64,000 bases of DNA from CAJQPP01 sp963793465 (GTDB lineage: Bacteria; Planctomycetota; Planctomycetia; Pirellulales; Pirellulaceae). The position numbers and the translations under genes are program-made. The stretch covers positions 1 through 64,000 of the forward strand of contig CAWCAJ010000003.1 of the NCBI GenBank assembly GCA_963793465.1, written 5' to 3'. Under the pieces are notes generated by a model. That model was not told the origin of the DNA and did no database searches. It saw nothing but the letters and a program-made list of their open reading frames with translations. Below are positions 18,864 to 26,675 of this stretch, in pieces (the first letter of the stretch is position 1; every line of letters starts with the position of its first letter).

Positions 18864-20026
18864 GGCTTTGCCCTGAAAGATTGGAAAAAACGGACGGGTG
18901 TCAGGCCTTGAGGCGGCTTACCAAAGACGATTCGCAACGCGTCAAATCTTGTGAAGCGGTGACCATAAAATCGTTTGATCGTTTCCTCAGGAAGCACACG
19001 ATAGAAGCGGCGGAAGATCGTCCAGCGTTTTTCGGGAGCCACCAGTCGATACAGCATGCGATTGAGCAACCGGGCACACCGGGCCGGAAAGCGATTCTGT
19101 TGCACCAACCGGGAGATCCGCGGGGCAATCTGCTCGGGGGTACTGGTGGCGACCACCTCGGCAAACCGTACGGCCAGCGGAAACGAGTAACCGGTTGCCG
19201 CGTGGAACCAGCCGGCCGCATACCCACCGCGGAGCGGTGACGTCCGATCGGGTGTCATGTGATTTGAGTACGGCATCGGCAGACAACCCCGTTCCTCGCG
19301 GACGATCTGCCAGCTTTGGATTTGCCGGTCATGCAGGTAGGCCTGCAACACAGCGAAGCTCCGTTCTCGGTCAAGTTCCCGACTGTCCGAGAAGTGCGTA
19401 TCTTCGATCAAGACACGTTTCGAACTCAAAGGCAGCAGGTAGAGAAACCGAAATCCCTCCCGCTGGCTGACGGTGGCATCCATCAATACCGGCAACCGGT
19501 CGGGCCATTCTTCGTCAGCCAGTTCAATTTCGAATCCATGGAATTTCTGGTAGCCGCACCTTAAACCCTCCGGATGACCCTGCAATCCCCTACAGTCGAT
19601 CACCGTGTCGCCATAGTAGGTGTCCCCTTGGCTGGTTTGAATTGAGTCCACCGTCAAACTCACAATGGACGAGCCTGTCCTGATTTCCAGATTTCCCTGC
19701 TCAGCAATTCCGTGCAATGCCGATTCCAGTTCGCAGGAGAGCAAAGAACAATAGGCCAAGCCGAGTCGCCGACTGAAGCCCGGGAACTTGACAACGTATC
19801 CGGGCCATTTCTTCAGCGGCAGCGAGGCCATCCATTTTGAATTGGCCTCGGAAAGGTCACTCTCGTGAAAGGACCAGGTATGATTGCCACACAACCGGTC
19901 GTTGCGTTCCACCAACAACACCTTCGCCTGCGGACGATGATGGCTTAAAGCCATCGCCAGCAACCCTGCCTGCAGTCCCCCACCAGCCAAAATGAAGTCG
20001 TATCTGCTGTCCCACGGCTCCTTCAT
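18842..20026 (-). CDS. crtY: Lycopene beta-cyclase (CrtY type)
   Basis: Cyclises lycopene to beta-carotene. The ATG at 20026 overlaps the blh stop as ATGA, favouring it over the upstream in-frame start at 20053. The N-terminus carries the FAD-type 'YDFILAGGGLQAGLLAM' motif. The central 'VLMDATVSQREGFRFLYLLPL' and 'VLIEDTHFSD' segments are characteristic of CrtY, and 'GGYAAGWFHAATGYSFP' follows. 394 residues fits the family. Together with Blh, one step upstream in gene order, it supplies the retinal precursor. Confidence 0.93.
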   Translation of the reverse strand: MKEPWDSRYDFILAGGGLQAGLLAMALSHHRPQAKVLLVERNDRLCGNHTWSFHESDLSEANSKWMASLPLKKWPGYVVKFPGFSRRLGLAYCSLLSCELESALHGIAEQGNLEIRTGSSIVSLTVDSIQTSQGDTYYGDTVIDCRGLQGHPEGLRCGYQKFHGFEIELADEEWPDRLPVLMDATVSQREGFRFLYLLPLSSKRVLIEDTHFSDSRELDRERSFAVLQAYLHDRQIQSWQIVREERGCLPMPYSNHMTPDRTSPLRGGYAAGWFHAATGYSFPLAVRFAEVVATSTPEQIAPRISRLVQQNRFPARCARLLNRMLYRLVAPEKRWTIFRRFYRVLPEETIKRFYGHRFTRFDALRIVFGKPPQGLTPVRFFQSFRAKPCPGSST

Positions 20027-20964
20027 ACGGTGACTCCCCCCCAGTGCCCACACTGCCGGGCCGCCAATGAATCAGAAATCACGTGCAGCAGCAGGTGCGG
20101 GATTGCGACCGCGCTCAGGCCAATGAAAACGGTCTGAATGACAGCCGGGGATAACTGGCCATTTTGGAAGCTGAAGGAGAAACCAACTGCAAATAAGCCC
20201 AACGCGGCAGCCGTGATCGGCAGCAAGCTTAAACCAAACTTCCTGACCGGACCACCAAACGTTTGGTACAGATGAACCAGACCGCGTATCGAATGCCAGC
20301 CACAAAAGTAGACCCCAAACGAAACCAGGGGATGGGCGATGGCAAACAACAGGCCAAAGTTGGCTAACCGGATGCGGTGCTGCCAAGCCGATGACAAGCC
20401 GAATCTTTCAGGCTGTCGGTCGTTGCGGTACGAGACGGCATCCCACACCGTCAATGCGATCAAGGCGGGAGCCAGCAACTGGATCGCCGATACGATCTGC
20501 TCCGCCACATGGAGAGAGTCCCCCGAGGTAATGATCGACAATAACCGGCTAATTTCGCCGCCATGAAAAAGGGTCGGAACCCAGATAACCATGCCGCCCC
20601 GGGCGACCATGCCGGCCCATTGCCACAAGTTGCGGGAGACGCGTTCGTCTTCTTCCAGTCCAAAGTGCCAGGCGGAGAGGCAAAAGAACCCGCTGATGGT
20701 GATCCAGGGTGACATAAACCAACCGGCGATCACCAGGATGGCAATTGTGAGATAACTGGCAAAAAAAAGGATCGTCGAAGAGCCTGCCGAAAGGGAACTG
20801 AGCACCTGCTGGCCGATGCGATGATCCAGCCCCCCGTGCGGCAACCCGACCACCCCGACCCCAACAGCCACCAGCAACGCGAGTGGTGCCGGGGAAAACT
20901 GGAGACCGAATACCGAGAGAAGCCACAGGACTCCGGTCAAGCTGGCAATGATCAGCGAATGCAT
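20023..20964 (-). CDS. blh: Brp/Blh family beta-carotene 15,15'-dioxygenase
   Basis: A membrane enzyme that cleaves beta-carotene into two retinals, the chromophore of the neighbouring rhodopsin. The 313 residues hold about seven to eight hydrophobic segments and the family's iron-binding histidine regions: LPHGGLDH at 42-48, 'SAWHFGLEED', 'FGVYFCGWHSIRG' and 'AIPHLLLHV'. The gene follows the rhodopsin gene by 148-174 bp on the same strand and is coupled to crtY through a 4-bp ATGA overlap. The linkage of blh to a rhodopsin gene is a well-known signature of retinal-based phototrophy. Confidence 0.94.
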   Translation of the reverse strand: MHSLIIASLTGVLWLLSVFGLQFSPAPLALLVAVGVGVVGLPHGGLDHRIGQQVLSSLSAGSSTILFFASYLTIAILVIAGWFMSPWITISGFFCLSAWHFGLEEDERVSRNLWQWAGMVARGGMVIWVPTLFHGGEISRLLSIITSGDSLHVAEQIVSAIQLLAPALIALTVWDAVSYRNDRQPERFGLSSAWQHRIRLANFGLLFAIAHPLVSFGVYFCGWHSIRGLVHLYQTFGGPVRKFGLSLLPITAAALGLFAVGFSFSFQNGQLSPAVIQTVFIGLSAVAIPHLLLHVISDSLAARQCGHWGGVTV

Positions 20965-21138
20965 GTCGGGATCGCTTTCGGAAAATTTAGGCCCGAGTCT
21001 TAAACCTGGGACGCCTGACGATCAATGTTGAGACCAGGCCCGAGCCGTTCCGCACCGTGTCGGAAGTGATTCCACTCCCTCCAGCGATGCGTACGGCTCG
21101 ACATTTCGGCCTTCTCAGAACAGCCCACGGCACGGGCA

Positions 21139-21990
21139 CTAAACAGGCTGGGGAACTGCATCCAGAGCAATGCCCTTCGCGGCATCTTCCTGTGTTTTGG
21201 CACGGGCGATGAAATAAATCAGCACGCCGAAGCCAGCTTTGGCGGTCATGTCGGCGATCGCGTACCCAATCTGCAAACCGACGACACCACCCGCTCCCGT
21301 GCCGCCGCCCGAGGCAGCTTCCAGGGCAGCCGTGGTGCTACCCAATCCATAGGCGATTGGATAAACCAGCCAGGTAACCAGGATCACGCCGCGAGCCAGC
21401 TTGATCAATCCGCGAGCGGATTCGGGCTGCGTATCCAGCGACTTGGTCAATTCCACCCACAGAACATACAGGATGTAAAAGAAGGGAATGCAGGACAAAC
21501 CACCCCATAATAATCGCATGGACTGGCCTTCGGGAGAAGAAATCACTTCGCCCGGATAGCCCAACGCAATCATCGCGGCGGCAGCGATAACCAGCTTCGT
21601 GAGCATGGGACCGGCTTTTCCTTTGGCCAGCCGCATGACGATCACCAATTCCACCAACAACAGCGGAACGGTCAGAATCCAGTCCGCGTAGCGATAGAAA
21701 TCATTGAACGCAGATCCACTTCCCACGTAACCGTTCTCACCCAGCACGAACGCATCTTGCCAGCTATGTCGAATCATGAAGTAGTGGTAGCAGGCGATCG
21801 CAACCACGATGCCGGAAACCATCAGGGCCGGTCGGTAGGCAACTCCCACCGTGGACCGAGCCATGAAAAAGAATAACGCCGCGGCACCCATCGTCGCCAC
21901 GGTCATCGAAAAGATGTTGTCCACCAGGCTGTACTGGAAGACCGTCAAATCTGGCAACGCGCCAATCACCATCGGTACGGATTCAAACAT
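21139..21990 (-). CDS. Xanthorhodopsin-type light-driven proton pump
   Basis: A seven-helix microbial rhodopsin of 283 residues. The ATG at 21990 is preferred to an upstream GTG (22011) because GAGGGG lies eight bases before it. Key residues: Schiff-base Lys251 in helix G, with Asp247 as counter-ion; helix C R100-Y-A-D103-W-I-L-T107-V-P-L-L-L-V-E114, so proton acceptor Asp, Thr and donor Glu, the outward-pump DTE set; His69 pairing with the acceptor as in proteorhodopsin; Leu at the 105-equivalent position (111), which predicts green absorption. Helix E 'LWGGLS' has Gly163 where bacteriorhodopsin has Trp138, the fenestration that lets xanthorhodopsin bind a carotenoid antenna. Overall pattern is closest to Salinibacter xanthorhodopsin. 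Confidence 0.97.
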   Translation of the reverse strand: MFESVPMVIGALPDLTVFQYSLVDNIFSMTVATMGAAALFFFMARSTVGVAYRPALMVSGIVVAIACYHYFMIRHSWQDAFVLGENGYVGSGSAFNDFYRYADWILTVPLLLVELVIVMRLAKGKAGPMLTKLVIAAAAMIALGYPGEVISSPEGQSMRLLWGGLSCIPFFYILYVLWVELTKSLDTQPESARGLIKLARGVILVTWLVYPIAYGLGSTTAALEAASGGGTGAGGVVGLQIGYAIADMTAKAGFGVLIYFIARAKTQEDAAKGIALDAVPQPV

Positions 21991-22033
21991 CGGAAAACCC
22001 CTCAAAAGCACTTGGATCGAATGATAAGCATCC

Positions 22034-22070
22034 GGTTTTGATAGTTTCCGGTCATAAAACTGTCAAAACC
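22034..22070 (-). promoter_or_regulatory. Promoter with embedded inverted repeat for the rhodopsin operon
   Basis: GGTTTTGATAGTTT (22034-22047) and AAACTGTCAAAACC (22057-22070) form an inverted repeat matching at 13 of 14 positions around a 9-base spacer. Read on the minus strand the arms also give a perfect -35, TTGACA (22066-22061), a 17-base spacer and a -10-like TATCAA (22043-22038), with transcription expected to start near 22031, 40 bp before the rhodopsin ATG. A repressor bound to the repeat would cover both promoter boxes. The divergent MerR-like/B12-domain protein is the obvious candidate. Confidence 0.7.
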
Positions 22071-22163
22071 ACCACACTGCTTTCAAAAACCGCCGTCCCC
22101 ATCCCATATTCAACAACTATTCGTGGCCATTTGGGGGTTTTCTGCGGTATTTTATTAGACTGA

Positions 22164-22177
22164 AAACTATCACAACG
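22164..22177. promoter_or_regulatory. Third half-site near the regulator start
   Basis: AAACTATCACAACG matches the reverse complement of the left operator arm (AAACTATCAAAACC) at 12 of 14 positions and lies 16 bp before the regulator's TTG start. A weaker match (TTTCAAAAACC) is at about 22080-22090. This suggests the regulator also controls itself. Confidence 0.5.
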
Positions 22178-22192
22178 TTCAGGAGTTTCGTT

Positions 22193-23056
22193 TTGCATCG
22201 AGTTTTGTCGACCGCTGAATTCGCTGAAGCAATTGGGATCAGCGAGTCGACGGCGCGGCGGTTGGCCGATAGCGGCGAACTGAAAATCCATCGGACCAAA
22301 GGCGGGCATCGGAAGATCCCTGTCCCGGAGGCCATTCGATACGTCCGAGAAGCCCAGGCGGTCGTGGTGCGCCCCGATCTGCTGGGGCTTGCCCCGAGCG
22401 AGATTGCCAAGGACGCGTCGCTGGATCCCTGGTCCCCACGCCTGTTGCGGGCGTTCCGGGAAGGGCATTACGCGCACATCATGGGTTTGCTGCAGGCCAT
22501 GTATATCACCAACATCTCAATCGCAGAAATGTGTGATGGACCCATCCGAAACGCCATGATGGCCATTGGAAGCGAGTGGCCCCAGGAGAAGCAGAGCATT
22601 TTTATGGAACATCGGGCCACCGTCCTGTGCGTTCGGGCCCTGTGTCAAATTCGTCTATCTCTACCAGTCGTGGCCGACAATGCACCGACAGCCATGGGTG
22701 CTGCCCCCCAAGATGACCCCTACCTTTTGCCCAGTTTGATGGCTTCCTTGGTACTGCATGAGTGTGGTTTCGAAGAGGTCAATCTCGGCCCCAACACGCC
22801 CATCGATGTATTGTGTGACTCGGTTGAGGATGAACAACCCGCAGTCGTATGGCTGGCGATCTCCAATCCCGTTCGCAGTAGGACTCACCACCGCGAAATC
22901 GAGCACCTGGCACAGGTCGTTCGCGATTATGGAGGCGTGTTTTTGATTGGCGGGCGAAATGCAGCCACGTATACCGGCCCCCATGCTGAGCATTGCCAGT
23001 CGATGAGCGAAATCAAAACGCGTGTGGCCGGTGTAATTGGCAAGGCGGTGCTGTGA
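22193..23056 (+). CDS. MerR-like regulator with B12-binding domain (CarH/LitR class)
   Basis: A 287-residue regulator, TTG start at 22193 with AGGAG eight bases before it. Residues 1-55 form a helix-turn-helix of MerR/excisionase type (LSTAEFAEAIGISESTARRLADSGEL...GGHRKI). Residues 80-150 match the helical cap of CarH, including its W-x9-EH motif: W129, E139, H140. Residues 160-287 form the Rossmann-like cobalamin domain ending in 'GGVFLIGGRNA'. However, the ExHxxG motif that supplies the lower axial His is replaced by D-x-Y177-x-x-P. Known CarH/LitR proteins repress carotenoid genes in the dark and release DNA when light breaks the adenosylcobalamin bond. It faces the rhodopsin-crt operon and very likely controls it. 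Confidence 0.88.
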   Translation: MHRVLSTAEFAEAIGISESTARRLADSGELKIHRTKGGHRKIPVPEAIRYVREAQAVVVRPDLLGLAPSEIAKDASLDPWSPRLLRAFREGHYAHIMGLLQAMYITNISIAEMCDGPIRNAMMAIGSEWPQEKQSIFMEHRATVLCVRALCQIRLSLPVVADNAPTAMGAAPQDDPYLLPSLMASLVLHECGFEEVNLGPNTPIDVLCDSVEDEQPAVVWLAISNPVRSRTHHREIEHLAQVVRDYGGVFLIGGRNAATYTGPHAEHCQSMSEIKTRVAGVIGKAVL

Positions 23057-23624
23057 TCTTCTGCGGTGACCTACCTTGAGGTCCGGTCACGCTGACGATG
23101 GCTGTTTCCTGTTTTGACTGGATGGTCAAGTAATCCGAGCAACGTGCGAGCGACATTCGTCCGTATCAATCACCGTTTCCCCGATCGGTGGGCGAATTTG
23201 CGATCGACAGAACCGGGCAGATGCCGTCTCAATGGTTGCCACCCATGCGATCCCATTCGATCCCATTCGATCCCATTCGATCCCATTCGATCCCATTCGA
23301 TCCCCTGAGACCGTGCAATCGTCAGAATTGGACCCACCTTTACAAAGATTCGGTCAGCCCCGGGTTATTTCAGATTGAGCAATTCAGACAGTCGGAATTG
23401 TGAGATAGATCCGATAATAGCCAACTGACTGCTTAGGAAAATCCGGACCCTTCCATAATGGGTTGATCAAATTCACCCATTCAGCCTGCCGATATTTCGC
23501 ATGCATCGGCCAAGGCTCTGGCCGCAGCCGTTTCCCTGAAACCGACAAACCAGTCAGCATTTATGGATCCAGCAGCAAGGTTGCCGATCCGCTTGAAAAT
23601 GATTGTTTAGAAAGAAACCCAACC
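23057..23624. other. 568-bp gap with a tandem repeat
   Basis: No supported gene. The gap holds the 10-bp tandem array listed next and the upstream region of the PEP-CTERM gene. Short frames crossing it are composed of the repeat itself. Confidence 0.5.
23249..23304. repeat. Tandem 10-bp repeat, five copies plus a part
   Basis: GATCCCATTC is repeated five times without error from 23249 to 23298, and a sixth unit begins GATCCC. It is a simple satellite, with no spacer diversity, so not a CRISPR. Confidence 0.9.
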
Positions 23625-24262
23625 ATGCAGAGCATCAGATTCACGCTGTCATTATTACTGGTCGCCTTGATTCCGCATGGAGTTGCGGCCGACCTGATTC
23701 TTCAGGCCAGCGCCGTCACGACCAGCCTGGGGGAAAATACTCCGGTTGAGGGCGTAATTAACCAGTCGGGGTTGAGTCTTGGGTTCACAAGTGGTGTCAC
23801 CGACTTCGACAGCTACATTGCCAGCAACCCAACCCATTTGGAACAACAGGCAACTCCTGGCTTGCCAGTTCCGGGTTTCCGGGTTCCGTCGATTTTGATC
23901 TCGGCGGCACTTACGTTGTCGATGCGTTCGCGTTCTGGAACCTGGGAAGCAACTTTGGGGCCAATGTTACGGGCTTTACGCTGGAAGCCGGCACCGACAA
24001 CTCATTCAGCAATTCGATTTTCCTGGGCAGTTTTACGGCTGACCCCAATACCGGTCCCAACGCGGCTACTTTGGCAGAGGTATTTGGCTTTGCGCCGACA
24101 TCGGCGTCCTGGATCCGGATGACCATTACCAGCACAAACGGTCAAAACCCTGGTTTTGGTGAAGCGGCCTTCAGCGTGTCCGCGATCCCTGAGCCTACGG
24201 CCACGCTGATTCTCGGGTTAGCTACGGCGGGTTACCTCTGCATGCGTCGCCGCCGGCAATAA
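23625..24262 (+). pseudogene. PEP-CTERM protein gene with a frameshift
   Basis: The N-terminal half starts at ATG 23625 with a signal peptide (MQSIRFTLSLLLVALIPHGV) and a Thr/Gly-rich start. After about residue 80, near base 23855, the sense passes to another frame, where 'FPGSVDFDLGGTYVVD' and 'AFAFWNLGSNFGANVTGF' continue a typical beta-sandwich and end with IPEPTATLILG and an RRRR tail. A single-base change joins the two. It is either decay or a read error; the C-terminal PEP-CTERM sorting tag is intact. Confidence 0.7.
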
Positions 24263-24488
24263 GCATGTCGGGACCCGTTTGGGTCGCCGTTAGCCCTCGC
24301 TGCGTTACGCTTTCGTGGTGTTTCGTTCCAGCCGTGCTGGAAATGCCTGCGGACGTTCACGTTCGTGCGACTGAAATCGACCGAACTTCTGTTACCTTTC
24401 GTTTGCGCGGGCGAGTCGTTGGGGCTCGACAACCATGAGCTGCGGCTGCAACCAACAAGCTGGCTTATCGACTGACGCGAAACCTGAC

Positions 24489-25350
24489 TCAGAACCATAA
24501 TCGCAATCCGCTAATGAACCCACGCAGTTCGACCTGGCCCAACTCGTAGTAGTCATAGCCGATGAACAACTCCGCCCGCTGCCATTGCAATCCGCCCGTG
24601 ACACGACCATGAATCAACGTTGCGTCGCCTAACTTGCCGAGATCGAGTTCACCGGAGATGATCCACGGCTTGCGGGGCATGTAGTCGCCCTGATAGGTGA
24701 AATTGAATCCGATGTCGCCTCCCAGATCATCGGCCAGCCAACTCAAACCGAGTCCGCTACGCATCTGCAACTGTCTGGACTGGGCGAAGCGAAACACCAA
24801 ATTGGCGTCGCCCGTCCAAAGGTCGTCGTGTTGACCGGCAGCGAGTGTCTCCCGCCAATGGTTCACCTCGCCATCGATCCCAAAACGTGTGCTCGTATCC
24901 AACAGCATTCGTGTGCCGATACGCGAAATGCTGTCGAAGTCATCCGCATATTCTGTGCGTAGTTGTAATGAAAACGAGGACGATTCTGAGGGCAACCAGG
25001 GTTCGATCATCAGATAACCATCGATGCCGTCCCGGTACGGATACGCGGGAAAGTAACCCGTCGCTGAATAGTCGTCTTGAACCCATTTGGAAGGAATCCA
25101 AAACGGGACTGCGGCGGCCAAAAAGATGGCTTCCCCGAACAAGTTGCCTAACAGACTGTCGTCGTCGCAGTCACAGGCGTATGAATGATCACAGCGTTTG
25201 CGCTTTTTGCGACGGGATCTCGACTTGTCCCCCGACGTTGTTTTGGCGGCTGAAGATGGGCCGACTTCGTTGCGGATTTGTGACAACGATCCTTGCGCAA
25301 GTCGGCTGCGGTGCCAGTAGCAGGCTGGCCAAGATCAATAGGCCTTTCAT
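24489..25350 (-). CDS. Probable exported beta-barrel protein, frameshift in the signal-peptide region
   Basis: The main frame (24489-25286, 265 residues, TTG start) begins with a basic stretch (SRSRRKKRKR) and a CDHSYACDCDDD cluster. It then shows many alternating strands ending in aromatic residues, including a final 'GFISGLRLWF', as in outer-membrane barrels. It lacks a signal peptide, but one is present in a neighbouring frame directly upstream (ATG 25350: MKGLLILASLLLAPQPTCA). A one-base shift near 25300 would join them. A TTG start is the alternative. Function unknown. Confidence 0.6.
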
Positions 25351-25630
25351 TACGCGCAGATTGCCACATTTCATCGGCTCGACCATCGGTTGACATGGTC
25401 CAAACTTGCAAGTTGGGTTCAAGACAGTAGGGATCCGCTGGCATGCTGTCCAGATGAATCCCGCGATCGGGATGGCGGGTTGAGACGGTTAGACTTGAAT
25501 GCCTGCGAGTGCAGTGACGCCGGAAGCTGGTCAGATCTGAATTCTTGCGAATTCAGCTACGTCAGCTACATCGGAAGAGTGCGTGTCGGGTCGGAATGTT
25601 TGCGATTTCCGCGACGCTGCAAAAAGCCCA
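25351..25630. other. Gap before the ars cluster
   Basis: About 280 bp between divergent genes. Short AT-richer stretches lead into the ars promoter; no gene is supported. Confidence 0.4.
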
Positions 25631-25673
25631 TTGACAAAAGTTGACAAAGAATATATCGTTAATCGACGATGTA
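25631..25673 (+). promoter_or_regulatory. ars promoter and ArsR-type operator
   Basis: TTGACA occurs twice (25631 and 25641). The first is followed after 17 bases by TATCGT. TATATCGT-TAATCG-ACGATGTA (25652-25673) is an inverted repeat matching at 7 of 8 positions per arm, overlapping the arsR start codon, the size and place expected of an ArsR operator. Autorepression relieved by arsenite or antimonite is the likely mode. Confidence 0.55.
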
Positions 25674-26055
25674 CAATAAAGGCAAGGTTTTGAAACCACT
25701 CCCCAGAAGAAGGCGACCCTTGGTGAAGGCCAGAACCAAAGCGGGAAAGTGCGGCGATGTTGGTGAGAAGCTGTCGCTGCCCGATGTCACCTGGGCCAAC
25801 GATCTGGCCAAATTAAGTTGGGCCTTGGCACACCCGGCCCGGGTGCGGATTGTCCGATTGCTTCTCAGCAGGACTTCCTGCGTGTGCGGCGAGATCGTCG
25901 ACGAAATGACGTTGGCGCAGTCAACGGTTTCACAGCATCTAAAGATCCTCAAGGAATCCGGGCTGGTCCAGGGAGAAATCGATGGGCCAAGAATGTGCTA
26001 CTGCATCAACCAAAAGGAACTCCAGAAACTGAAAAAGCTTGTGGGAAACCTGTAA
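25669..26055 (+). CDS. arsR: ArsR/SmtB family metalloregulator
   Basis: A 128-residue winged-helix repressor. The core 'LAHPARVRIVRLLLSRTSCVCGEIVDEM' holds the CVC metal-sensing cysteines in helix alpha-3, as in ArsR proteins that bind As(III). 'LAQSTVSQHLKILKESGLVQGE' is the recognition helix and turn. The basic N-terminal extension (about 35 residues) is unusual and the true start may be later. It heads the arsR-arsD-arsA-phosphatase group on the plus strand. Confidence 0.9.
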   Translation: MYNKGKVLKPLPRRRRPLVKARTKAGKCGDVGEKLSLPDVTWANDLAKLSWALAHPARVRIVRLLLSRTSCVCGEIVDEMTLAQSTVSQHLKILKESGLVQGEIDGPRMCYCINQKELQKLKKLVGNL

Positions 26056-26179
26056 CCCGGCCACCGTTTTCCTGCAGCCTGTCTTTCCCCTCCGCTATCC
26101 CCATCATCGATGAACGAGGGGCAACGCCGCTCCGGTTCCCAAGAAGACGAAACCTCACCCTTTCCAGCCAGGAACGAAC

Positions 26180-26551
26180 ATGATCACGATACAAGTTTAC
26201 GACAAACCCATGTGTTGTTCGACAGGAGTTTGCGGACCGCAAGTCGACCCCCTGTTGCCCCGCTTTGCGGCTGATCTCGATTGGATCCGCAAACAAGGAC
26301 ACCGGGTCGATCGTTTCAACCTGTCACAACAGCCGCAGGCCTTTATTGAAAACAAGACCGTGCATCAACTGTTGGCCAGCGAGGGCACCGATTGCCTGCC
26401 GCTGATCCTGGTCAATGGCCAGGTTGTCAGTCGCGCCCAGTACCCCACCCGAGAGACCATCGCGGGCTGGATGGGTGTTGCGGCAACCAGTCAGTCATTG
26501 CCGTTGACCCAGTCCGGCGACGGCTGTTGTGGTGGCTCGAGTTGCTGCTAG
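26180..26551 (+). CDS. arsD: ArsD arsenic metallochaperone
   Basis: Transfers As(III) to ArsA. The 123 residues keep the canonical thiols Cys12, Cys13 and Cys18 (KPMCCSTGVCGPQVDP) and the family pattern 'DLDWIRKQGHRVDRFNLSQQPQAF' and 'CLPLILVNGQVVS'. The C-terminus adds two vicinal Cys pairs (CCGGSSCC), as in long ArsD forms. It precedes arsA by 124 bp. Confidence 0.93.
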   Translation: MITIQVYDKPMCCSTGVCGPQVDPLLPRFAADLDWIRKQGHRVDRFNLSQQPQAFIENKTVHQLLASEGTDCLPLILVNGQVVSRAQYPTRETIAGWMGVAATSQSLPLTQSGDGCCGGSSCC

Positions 26552-26570
26552 TGACCTGCCAGTTCTGATT

Positions 26571-26630
26571 GAAAGATTGGTGCTGGATTCACAACGACCC
26601 GACTGGACAGGCCACCGTCCGATCAGCTTT
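26571..26630 (-). repeat. Dispersed repeat, rearranged minus-strand copy
   Basis: On the minus strand this gives AAAGCTGATCGGACGG, a changed middle, then GTCGTTGTGAATCCAGCACC and CTTTC, matching the flanks of the copy at 48912-48979 while the CACTGCTGG hairpin is replaced. It fills the arsD-arsA gap. Confidence 0.55.
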
Positions 26631-26675
26631 AACCTTCCGCTGGTCTCGTCCAGACCGCATTAAGGACCGCCATTC

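Noticed and set aside
23249..23304. CRISPR array
   Set aside because: The 10-bp units are contiguous, with no spacers; the 14- and 15-bp arrays at 45571 and 44269 are the same kind of simple repeat.
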